DNA of 20,322 nt from NCBI RefSeq assembly GCF_000347175.1, contig NZ_ANIK01000032.1, positions 5,001 to 25,322 on the forward strand. The letters run 5' to 3'. A program made the position numbers and the translations under genes. This stretch comes from Leptospira alstonii serovar Sichuan str. 79601. GTDB lineage: Bacteria > Spirochaetota > Leptospiria > Leptospirales > Leptospiraceae. Positions 12,029-20,322 of this stretch are shown in pieces; position 1 is the stretch's first letter; each line of letters opens with the position of its first letter. The notes under the pieces are model-generated. The model searched no databases. It saw only the letters and a program-made list of their open reading frames with translations, and was not told where the DNA came from.

Positions 12029-12772
12029 GTGAAGAATCTACACGGTCCTTTGTATTCTTTTTCGGTTCTTTTTCGGTTTGGATTCTTTACCCTGATTCTA
12101 TTTTTCTTATATTCTTGTACAACTTTAGAATTGAGTTCCGTAAGAGGAGGCGATTCGGCGAAATCGACCCTCGATTCTCAAAAGAATTCTAATGTTTCTT
12201 CTTCCAGTTGTAAATCGAACGGTAAAAAACACCAATGGTATGTTCTTTTCGGTTCGGTTCCGATCAATAAAGTGGATGTTTCGGAAATTCTTCCCGATCC
12301 AAATCGTACGTATCGATTGATTCTGAAAACAACCTGGTTAGACGCGATACTCAGCACGTTCTTAGGAATCGCGGCTTCCGTTACGCGTAAAACCATCGAC
12401 GTCGAAAGTTGTGATTCTAAAGACGTTGCTTCCGCAAAAGTTCCGGTTTCGACTCCTTCCGAAAAACCGGAAAGAGAAGTTTCCAAGGTCGATACGGCAA
12501 AGATCAAAGAAGATTTTATTAAACAGAATGAAAAACAATGGAAAGAGGAGTTGCAGGAGAAAATCCATTCTTCTTTAAAAGAGGAACTGGAAAGCTCTTG
12601 GAACAGAGAGGTGAAACAATCGAAAAATCTTTCCATCCTGTTTTTAAAGTCGGGTGAAATTGCGAAAGGGACTGTGACCCGAATGGACGGAGACGGAGTT
12701 AAATTGTTCTATAAGGGCAAAGAGAGAACCTTTCGTCGGTCCGATGTCCAAAGAGTTAAGTTTCAAGATTAA
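12029..12772 (+). CDS. Lipoprotein with coiled-coil linker and C-terminal KSGEI..KG..D...F domain
   Basis: This is a 247-residue lipoprotein from the GTG at 12029 (taggag upstream). The N-terminal ~30 residues are hydrophobic and end in the lipobox LYSC, with Cys30 as the lipidation site. A Ser-rich linker follows, then [20 protein letters not shown] and [20 protein letters not shown], reminiscent of Bor-like lipoproteins though I cannot confirm that. Next comes a charged stretch of ~60 residues, probably coiled coil ([15 protein letters not shown]). The end, [20 protein letters not shown] to VQRVKF, is a small beta domain seen in other leptospiral lipoproteins. The frame is open back to 11840, but those extra residues come from the MITE-like repeat and push the signal peptide inside, so I reject the longer start. 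ATG 12005 is the alternative. The next gene starts 12 bp after the stop. Confidence 0.75.
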   Translation: MKNLHGPLYSFSVLFRFGFFTLILFFLYSCTTLELSSVRGGDSAKSTLDSQKNSNVSSSSCKSNGKKHQWYVLFGSVPINKVDVSEILPDPNRTYRLILKTTWLDAILSTFLGIAASVTRKTIDVESCDSKDVASAKVPVSTPSEKPEREVSKVDTAKIKEDFIKQNEKQWKEELQEKIHSSLKEELESSWNREVKQSKNLSILFLKSGEIAKGTVTRMDGDGVKLFYKGKERTFRRSDVQRVKFQD

Positions 12773-12784
12773 GGCGATTTGATT

Positions 12785-13495
12785 ATGACAAACTTTCAAA
12801 TGCTTTTTTTAAGAATCTTTCTTTCTTGTTTTCTATTTTTGAACTCGGCCTGTTATCTGAACCCTCTTTTCAAGGATCTCGTTTCCCCCGACGAAGAGAA
12901 AGATTCGTTACTTCCAATTCTGCTTATCTTAATTGCGGGAACTACCGCACCGCCTGTAATTCAAGGGGAAACTATCTTTTTTCCGTCAACCGGTCTTACT
13001 TGGATGCGTTGTTCGCGCGGCCAAACGTACGATTCGGCTACCGACTCTTGCATTGGATTTTTAGTTTCTCCTCAATATTGTTCCTCTTCGGACAATCAGT
13101 GTAATGGAGCTTTGGGGGGAACGTTGACTTCGGGGCCTGCTTTCAATTCTTGCTCTTCTTTCAGTGTTTCCGGTAAGACGATGACTTGGAGAGTTCCCAC
13201 ACATGCAGAATTAAAGGGGATCGTTTTTTGTTCTAATGGGACGGATCTGGCTAATTCGAAGGATAATTCCAAAACCTGTTCCTCGACTGTGGGAACCAGT
13301 TTTGACGTTCCTACGATCCGAAAAGATTGGTTTCCTGGCAATCCAACCGGGAACTTGATTGAATTTTGGACAAGCACAAGCGACCCTTTGAATTTAGCCG
13401 CTGCTTGGAAGGTCAATTTTACGACGGGATTCACAAATACGAACGCCGCAAAAAATGTCTCGGGTTATCTTCGCTGCGTTAGTAATTCCCGCTAA
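12785..13495 (+). CDS. DUF1566 (Lcl C-terminal-like) lipoprotein
   Basis: This 236-residue lipoprotein has the signal peptide [23 protein letters not shown], with lipobox NSAC. A hydrophobic or linker segment ([11 protein letters not shown]) follows. The remainder is the DUF1566/Lcl domain: [53 protein letters not shown] and YLRCVS appear in the canonical order, with paired Cys. The domain occurs in secreted and surface proteins; in Legionella collagen-like protein it takes part in surface binding, but here the ligand is unknown. I chose ATG 12785, eight bases after aaggcg; TTG 12779 would add two residues. It probably forms an operon with the preceding lipoprotein. A short hairpin word (13528-13549) may end the transcript. 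Confidence 0.82.
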   Translation: MTNFQMLFLRIFLSCFLFLNSACYLNPLFKDLVSPDEEKDSLLPILLILIAGTTAPPVIQGETIFFPSTGLTWMRCSRGQTYDSATDSCIGFLVSPQYCSSSDNQCNGALGGTLTSGPAFNSCSSFSVSGKTMTWRVPTHAELKGIVFCSNGTDLANSKDNSKTCSSTVGTSFDVPTIRKDWFPGNPTGNLIEFWTSTSDPLNLAAAWKVNFTTGFTNTNAAKNVSGYLRCVSNSR

Positions 13496-13527
13496 AAGTA
13501 TATTCATTGATTTCTGAAATCCGACCT

Positions 13528-13549
13528 TAAAACGCGGGAACTCCCTGCC
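13528..13549 (+). repeat. Short hairpin repeat word
   Basis: The aaaacgcgggaactccc word has the right arm as cctgcc, so the stem carries a bulge. tttttactgtaaa follows at 13561-13573, matching the downstream context of the copy at 7411. It lies 32 bp after the DUF1566 lipoprotein stop. Confidence 0.7.
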
Positions 13550-13650
13550 TTGATTGAGTTTTTACTGTAAATTTCTAAAACTGTTTCGCTGATTTCTGAC
13601 CTCAAAACCCTATTTCGATTTTTTTGAAAAAACTTCGCGCAAAGGATCGA

Positions 13651-13782
13651 GGCGGGGTCCATTCCCATTCAAAGTTTATACTCGATGTATCGGTGGATAG
13701 AATGGACCGGAGCTGAGAGCCTGGTGGTCGGGTTGTTTCAAAAAAGTTTTCTTTTTTATGGGAAATACCCGACCATGCGCCC
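13651..13782 (+). other. Candidate three-helix structured element, copy B
   Basis: Helix 1 is ggtccattc (13656-13664) with gaatggacc (13700-13708). The linker is ggagctgagagcctgg (13709-13724). Helix 2 is tggtcgggt (13725-13733) with acccgacca (13767-13775). The outer stem ggcgg (13651-13655) meets gcgcc (13777-13781) with four of five pairs. Linker and register match copy A at 7831-7956, but helix sequences differ with compensating changes. It lies 215 bp upstream of the RND gene on the same strand. Confidence 0.6.
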
Positions 13783-13853
13783 CAAATGCTCTTCTAGGAA
13801 ACAAAATTCTACACCCATCTTTTATGACCCTTTGTCCGACAGACAACGAGCCC

Positions 13854-13872
13854 TAAAACGCGGGAACTCCCC
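13854..13872 (+). repeat. Short hairpin repeat word, right arm worn
   Basis: taaaacgcgggaactcccc is followed by aaag instead of gc, so the stem is shortened to four G-C pairs at most. Confidence 0.65.
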
Positions 13873-13997
13873 AAAGTCACAAAAGATTCTCAATTGACAA
13901 AAAACAAATAAATCAAAAATTGTTTCCAACTGGAAGCATTTGATAATTCATAAGTCTGTGTCCGGTGGTGAGCCGGTAAAAAGTAGGAGATTCAAAA

Positions 13998-16900
13998 ATG
14001 AGCTTGGCTTCGATTTCGATTCAACGACCGATATTCGTTACTTGTACGGTCTTAATCATCCTGATTGCGGGATATCTCTCGATGAACAAGTTGGGAGTAG
14101 ACTTGTTTCCCAACGTGACGATTCCCGTCGTAACCGTGACCATTCCTTATCCCGGAGCTGCTCCTAACGAAATCGAAACCCTAGTGGCAAGGCCGGTCGA
14201 AGACGAACTTTCCACAATCTCAGGGGTAAAAAGAGTCAAGTCGGTTTGTAACGAAAGCGTGGGCACAGTCATCGTAGAGTTCACACTGGAAACGGACGTA
14301 AAATATGCGGAGCAACAAGTTCGAGACAAGGTATCCAGTGTAAAACCCAAGTTACCCAGTGACGCAAAGGAACCCATCATTCGAAGAATCGACCCGGCGG
14401 ATCAACCGATCTTAATCGTCGCGCTCAGAGCCGAAGAACTACCGGAAGCGGAACTCTATGATATCGCAAACGAAGAAGTAAAACAACTTCTACTTTCGAC
14501 TAAGGACGTAGGAAACGTTAACATTTCCGGAGGACGTAGGAGAGAGATTCACGTAGAACTGGATCGAAACAAACTCAAAGAACATATGATTCCAGCTTCC
14601 GTCGTATCCAATCGACTTGCTTCGGGAGGAATGAACATTCCCGCCGGAAAAGTAAGTAAGACCGATAAGGAACTCGTATATAGAACGATCAACGAATTTC
14701 AATCTCCTCAAGAAATCAGAGACACTCCGATCTCGCTTTTTGGAAACGAGGTTCCGATTAAAATCGGACAATTGGGAGAAGTCAAGGACACGTTGGAAGA
14801 CGAGACGTCCAGAGCTTACTTAAACGGTAAGAAAGCGATTTTTCTCATGGTATATAAACAATCCGGATCGAACACGGTGGCCGTCGCACAAGAGGTAAAA
14901 AAGAAAGTGATCGAGATCAATCGAGATCTTTCAAAACGTAAGGGTTCTCCCGTATTGACCTCGACGAACGATTCTTCAATAACGATCGACAATAATATCT
15001 ACGACGTGAAAGAGACCATCATCATCGGAATCATCCTCACGATCATTGTCGTATTATTGTTTTTAGGAAGCGTTCGTTCCACTTTGATTACGGGACTCGC
15101 GCTTCCGAACTCCTTACTAGGCGCGTTTATCTTGATGGCGATCGCCGGTTTTACCGTGAACGTGATGACGCTGCTTGCGCTCAGTCTCGCGGTCGGGCTT
15201 CTCATCGACGACGCGATCGTAGTTCGGGAAAATATTTTCAGACATAGGGAGATGGGTAAAACGGCTCGAGAAGCTTCCATCGAAGGAACCAAAGAAGTAA
15301 CGCTTGCGGTGGTCGCAACTACGATGACCGTGATCGCGGTGTTCATGCCGATTGCGTTTGTCAGCGGGGTCGTAGGACAGTTCTTAAGAGAATTCGGATT
15401 GACCGTATGTTTTGCGCTTCTCATTTCCCTTTACGACGCTCTTACGATTGCACCGATGTTATCGGCTTATTTCGGAGGTAAGGTCGGAAATCACGCACAC
15501 AAAACGACTTCCGATTCGATTCCCGATATCACGACTCAAGCCGTAAAGGGGAAAACAAAAAGCGCCGGAGCAACCACCGCTCTGGAAGAGATCGCCTATT
15601 CCAAAATCCGTTCGCAAAACAAGTCCTCTAAGGGAATTATATCGGTAATTTTTTCTCCGATTACGTTTGTTCTCGGCGTATTGGAAAGAGGTCTGGATTC
15701 TATATTAAGTATTTTTAATGTTTTTCAATCTTGGATGGAGGACAAATACGCGTCCGTCCTGAAGTTCACGCTTAAAAGACCTTTTTTCATACTTTCCGGC
15801 GCGATATTGATCTTCGTCGTAAGTTTGGTTCTTACCAAGTTCATTCCGAAAACTTTCCTTCCCGCGCAGGACGAGGGTAAATTTTCCGTTACCTTGGATA
15901 TGCCTCCTGGAACTTCCGTGGAAAAAATGGGTAAGGTAGCGCAAGAAGTGGATCAAAAGATTCGCTCGTTTAAGGAAATCAAGTTGGTTTCCATGTTCAA
16001 CACCAACCGCAGCTCGAGCATGTTCGTGGAGATGGTACCTTCCCACGACCGGAAGATGAACACGACCCAGTTCAAAGCGTTTCTGAGAAAGGAACTTTCC
16101 GAATTTTCTTATGCCAATCCGATCGTAAAGGATATAGACAACATCGGGGGAGGGCAAAGGCCTTTCGTTCTTACGGTAAGCGGACAAAAGGGAGAAGTGG
16201 TGGACGATTATGCGAAGAAGTTATTCGAACGACTTCAAAAGTCTCCCGCGCTTTTGGACGTGGATACGAGTTATAGAACGGGGTCTCCCGAATTTAGAGT
16301 GGTTCCCGATCGGGAAAAAGAAGTCCTTCTCGGCGTTCCCGGAACGATCATCGGAACGGAACTGAGAACTCTTGTGGAAGGAACTACTCCGGCGGTTTAT
16401 CGAGAGAACGGAGTCGAGTACGACATCCGAGTTCGATTGAAGGATTCTCAAAGGGATCTAAAGGACAATTTTTACGATTCATTCGTGCCGAACTTCAACA
16501 ACAGACTGATTCCGATTCGAAACGTTGCAAGGGTGGAAGAAACGACCGGTCTTGCTACGATCAATCGCCTCAACAGAAATAAATCCGTTGAGATCTATGC
16601 GGACGTAAATCCGAAAGGCCCCGGAATGGGAGGCGCGATGGAAGAAGTCGCAAAGATCAGTCAAACGGACCTTCCTCTTCCTCCGGGTATTAAGATCGGT
16701 TATACGGGACAAGCGGAGAGTTTTAAGGAGATGGGAGTTTCGATGGCGATCGCAATGGGACTCGGGGTTCTATTCATCTACATGGTTCTCGCTTCCCTCT
16801 ATGAAAGTTTTATCACTCCGATTGCGATTATGCTCGTATTGCCGCTCGCGCTTTGCGGCGCCTTTATCGCTCTTTTTGTGACTCAAAAATCCTTGGATAT

Positions 16901-17261
16901 TTTTTCCATGATCGGATTGATCATGTTGATCGGGGTTGCGACTAAGAACTCGATCCTTCTTGTGGATTTTACCAATCAACTTTTGGCTCAGGGCAAGGAT
17001 ATGAAGGAAGCGATCATTGAAGCGGGAAGAGAAAGACTTAGGCCGATCTTGATGACTTCTTTCGCTCTCATCGCGGGTATGTTGCCGATCGCGATCGGGC
17101 TCAACGAAGCTTCTCGTCAGAGAACGAGTATGGGTGTTGCGATCATCGGCGGATTGATTTCTTCGACGATTCTTACTTTGGTTGTGGTTCCGGCGGCGTT
17201 TTCTTATATCGAAAAATTGAATCAACTCATAAGAAGAAATTCTCCGAATCCGGACGCATGA
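13998..17261 (+). CDS. RND-family efflux transporter, AcrB-like inner-membrane subunit
   Basis: This 1087-residue protein has the full RND layout: TM1 at 12-30, a large periplasmic porter domain, TM2-6 from ~340, a second periplasmic domain, and TM8-12 at the end. GLLIDDAIVVREN (400-412) gives the proton-relay pair Asp404/Asp405 of TM4. IGVATKNSILLVDF in TM10 gives the partner Lys. LGVDLFPNVTIP and the PGAAPNEIE porter motif fit the HAE1-like multidrug group. The loop between the two halves (about residues 495-580) is longer than in AcrB and contains a low-complexity polar segment. The ATG has taggag nine bases upstream. The usual periplasmic adaptor and TolC partner are not in this window. 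A TetR regulator follows 96 bp downstream on the same strand and probably controls the pump. Substrate not readable. Confidence 0.92.
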   Translation: MSLASISIQRPIFVTCTVLIILIAGYLSMNKLGVDLFPNVTIPVVTVTIPYPGAAPNEIETLVARPVEDELSTISGVKRVKSVCNESVGTVIVEFTLETDVKYAEQQVRDKVSSVKPKLPSDAKEPIIRRIDPADQPILIVALRAEELPEAELYDIANEEVKQLLLSTKDVGNVNISGGRRREIHVELDRNKLKEHMIPASVVSNRLASGGMNIPAGKVSKTDKELVYRTINEFQSPQEIRDTPISLFGNEVPIKIGQLGEVKDTLEDETSRAYLNGKKAIFLMVYKQSGSNTVAVAQEVKKKVIEINRDLSKRKGSPVLTSTNDSSITIDNNIYDVKETIIIGIILTIIVVLLFLGSVRSTLITGLALPNSLLGAFILMAIAGFTVNVMTLLALSLAVGLLIDDAIVVRENIFRHREMGKTAREASIEGTKEVTLAVVATTMTVIAVFMPIAFVSGVVGQFLREFGLTVCFALLISLYDALTIAPMLSAYFGGKVGNHAHKTTSDSIPDITTQAVKGKTKSAGATTALEEIAYSKIRSQNKSSKGIISVIFSPITFVLGVLERGLDSILSIFNVFQSWMEDKYASVLKFTLKRPFFILSGAILIFVVSLVLTKFIPKTFLPAQDEGKFSVTLDMPPGTSVEKMGKVAQEVDQKIRSFKEIKLVSMFNTNRSSSMFVEMVPSHDRKMNTTQFKAFLRKELSEFSYANPIVKDIDNIGGGQRPFVLTVSGQKGEVVDDYAKKLFERLQKSPALLDVDTSYRTGSPEFRVVPDREKEVLLGVPGTIIGTELRTLVEGTTPAVYRENGVEYDIRVRLKDSQRDLKDNFYDSFVPNFNNRLIPIRNVARVEETTGLATINRLNRNKSVEIYADVNPKGPGMGGAMEEVAKISQTDLPLPPGIKIGYTGQAESFKEMGVSMAIAMGLGVLFIYMVLASLYESFITPIAIMLVLPLALCGAFIALFVTQKSLDIFSMIGLIMLIGVATKNSILLVDFTNQLLAQGKDMKEAIIEAGRERLRPILMTSFALIAGMLPIAIGLNEASRQRTSMGVAIIGGLISSTILTLVVVPAAFSYIEKLNQLIRRNSPNPDA

Positions 17262-17294
17262 GGAATCAAAGGGAGTTCAAGTTTTCTCGCCCGA

Positions 17295-17319
17295 TTTTGA
17301 ATTCTTTTCGAATTCAAAA
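17295..17319. promoter_or_regulatory. Perfect palindrome between pump and TetR gene, candidate operator
   Basis: ttttgaattc (17295-17304) and gaattcaaaa (17310-17319) are perfect inverted copies around ttttc. The site lies 39 bp before the TetR start. TetR proteins bind such palindromes, often at their own promoter. A weak AT-rich terminator for the pump gene is the alternative, but no T-run follows on the plus strand. Confidence 0.45.
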
Positions 17320-17356
17320 AAAGTTTCATAAATTGTGCGAGTAGGTGGGAAAGAGT

Positions 17357-17999
<643 letters not shown>

Positions 18000-18045
18000 G
18001 TTTCACGAAAGCTGAGAACGGCTTTTGGAACCAGAACGAAATGCT

Positions 18046-18067
18046 GTAGGAGTTCCCGCGTTTTGTG
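18046..18067 (-). repeat. Short hairpin repeat word, inverted orientation
   Basis: Plus-strand ggagttcccgcgttttg is the complement of the common word. It is inverted relative to the copies at 18199 and 18240, so the pairs could form a long-range stem in single-stranded form. Confidence 0.7.
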
Positions 18068-18074
18068 AAACTAG

Positions 18075-18106
<32 letters not shown>

Positions 18107-18198
18107 TGGGAACAGGCTCAGGTGGATTATGTCAGCAATATTTGTGTAAATGACTGCTTTAAAAAGAATCGAGTATCACCCACCTAAACCTTAACACC

Positions 18199-18218
18199 TA
18201 AAACGCGGGAACTCCCCC
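18199..18218 (+). repeat. Short hairpin repeat word
   Basis: taaaacgcgggaactccccc, preceded by cacc. It forms a direct pair with the copy 41 bp further on, also preceded by cacc. Confidence 0.7.
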
Positions 18219-18239
18219 TAATTCCTCGTAGTTATCACC

Positions 18240-18259
18240 TAAAATGCGGGAACTCCCGC

Positions 18260-18260
<1 letters not shown>
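18240..18260 (-). terminator. Short hairpin repeat copy acting as probable terminator of the leuA2-like gene
   Basis: gcggg and cccgc (18246-18250, 18255-18259) form a perfect stem around aact. On the minus strand the stem is followed by ATTTT. The repeat touches the last base of the leuA2-like stop codon (18260-18262), so it is placed to end that transcript. Confidence 0.55.
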
Positions 18261-19561
<1,301 letters not shown>

Positions 19562-19597
19562 CGTTTTCTCCTTTTACCGGCCGGTTCCAGGAGCGGG

Positions 19598-19625
19598 GTT
19601 TCCGAGCAGAGAATTCTCCGGAAAC
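19598..19625 (-). promoter_or_regulatory. Stem-loop between attenuator and start codon
   Basis: On the minus strand gtttccg and cggaaac (19625-19619, 19604-19598) pair perfectly over seven bases; the loop contains the palindrome gagaattctc. A second palindrome, accggccggt (19576-19585), lies just before the ribosome binding site and might influence access to it. Both are in the leader of the leuA2-like gene. Confidence 0.4.
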
Positions 19626-19747
<122 letters not shown>

Positions 19748-19767
19748 AGGATATCAGACTCGAAAAG

Positions 19768-19773
19768 ATTCTA
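19768..19773 (-). promoter_or_regulatory. Possible -10 element for the leader transcript
   Basis: TAGAAT on the minus strand, 21 bases before the leader peptide ATG. The base positions for a -35 at 17 bp read tttaaa, a weak match. The placement fits a short 5' end before the leader peptide. Confidence 0.3.
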
Positions 19774-19889
19774 AAAAAATACAAGAACTTTTTAAACTCG
19801 AATCGATTTGTATTTGTAGAAACGATGAAAGGTCCGTTGTCCGCGAATACGATCTCGTTTGAAAATCTCCCGCGAGTGGAAACGTTATT

Positions 19890-19933
19890 TTAACTTGAAT
19901 TCGTGCAGAAAGTTTGGGCAAGGGACCGCGCTT
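19890..19933 (+). repeat. Left fragment of the MITE-like repeat, broken at the IS110 boundary
   Basis: ttaacttgaattcgtg, agaaagtttgggc and gaccgcgctt follow the left half of copies 2-4. After 19933 the match stops abruptly, in the middle of the conserved gaccgcgctttt word, where the sequence upstream of the transposase begins. Confidence 0.65.

Positions 19934-20322
<389 letters not shown>

Larger units (their letters stand above)
13496..13997. other. Repeat- and structure-bearing spacer upstream of the RND pump gene
   Basis: The spacer holds the short hairpin word at 13528-13549 with its tttttactgtaaa companion, structured element B (13651-13782), another short word at 13854-13872, and then ~125 bp of AT-rich sequence before the RND start. 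TTGACA at 13894-13899 is the best -35 candidate but has no good -10 at 17 bp. No adaptor-protein gene is present here. Confidence 0.55.

Noticed and set aside
13709..13725. Resemblance of ctgagag in element B to the TPP riboswitch core
   Set aside because: The other TPP-box blocks (such as the cctgatctggataat region) are absent and copy A has ccgagag; the layout does not fit.
13894..13922. TTGACA as promoter of the RND gene
   Set aside because: No acceptable -10 lies 16-18 bp downstream, so I mention it only as a candidate.

Overview
The window most likely comes from a pathogenic-clade Leptospira (Spirochaetota). The evidence is a sphingomyelinase-like exoprotein, a DUF1564-type protein (a family I know only from Leptospira), several lipoproteins with loose spirochaetal lipoboxes (LYSC, LILSC, FVSC, NSAC), a LeuA2-type isopropylmalate synthase, and many dispersed short repeats. 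By eye the base composition is above the roughly 35% GC of L. interrogans, which suggests another species of the clade. That is an impression, not a computed value.

Layout. 1-1182: 3' part of a sphingomyelinase-like gene that has lost catalytic residues. 1315-2637 (-): secreted PI-PLC-like protein with a lectin-like tail, also missing a catalytic His; the two genes converge. 2638-3284: repeat-rich spacer. 3285-3932 (-): orphan lipoprotein. 4176-7295 (+): probable operon of rlmN, a Cys-rich lipoprotein and a PMT/ArnT-type membrane glycosyltransferase. 7296-8027: repeat-rich spacer. 8028-9868 (+): HMG-CoA lyase overlapping a TIGR02757/DUF2400 gene. 9956-10417 (-): DUF1564 protein. 10530-11531 (-): YheT-type alpha/beta hydrolase. 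12029-13495 (+): two lipoproteins 12 bp apart. 13998-17999 (+): RND efflux pump and TetR regulator. 18260-19561 (-): LeuA2-like isopropylmalate synthase with a long leader. 20091-20322 (+): start of an IS110-family transposase.

The strongest discovery is the leader of the leuA2-like gene (minus strand, 19626-19747). It encodes a 19-residue peptide with eight leucines, five of them consecutive. This is followed by mutually exclusive antiterminator and terminator helices, the architecture of ribosome-mediated leucine attenuation. The enzyme itself appears to lack the C-terminal leucine feedback domain, so control may sit at transcription.

The spacers hold at least three non-coding repeat families. 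One is a MITE-like element with terminal inverted repeats and an internal 13-bp inverted repeat (five full or partial copies). The second is a short hairpin word, aaaacgcgggaactcccc and variants (nine copies), which looks like a portable terminator. The third is a two-copy element (7831-7956 and 13651-13782) in which a conserved linker separates helices whose sequences differ between copies but keep pairing. It is a candidate structured RNA or hairpin element that I do not recognise. The IS110 copy appears to have inserted into a MITE-like copy, which gives a sharp candidate left boundary near 19934.
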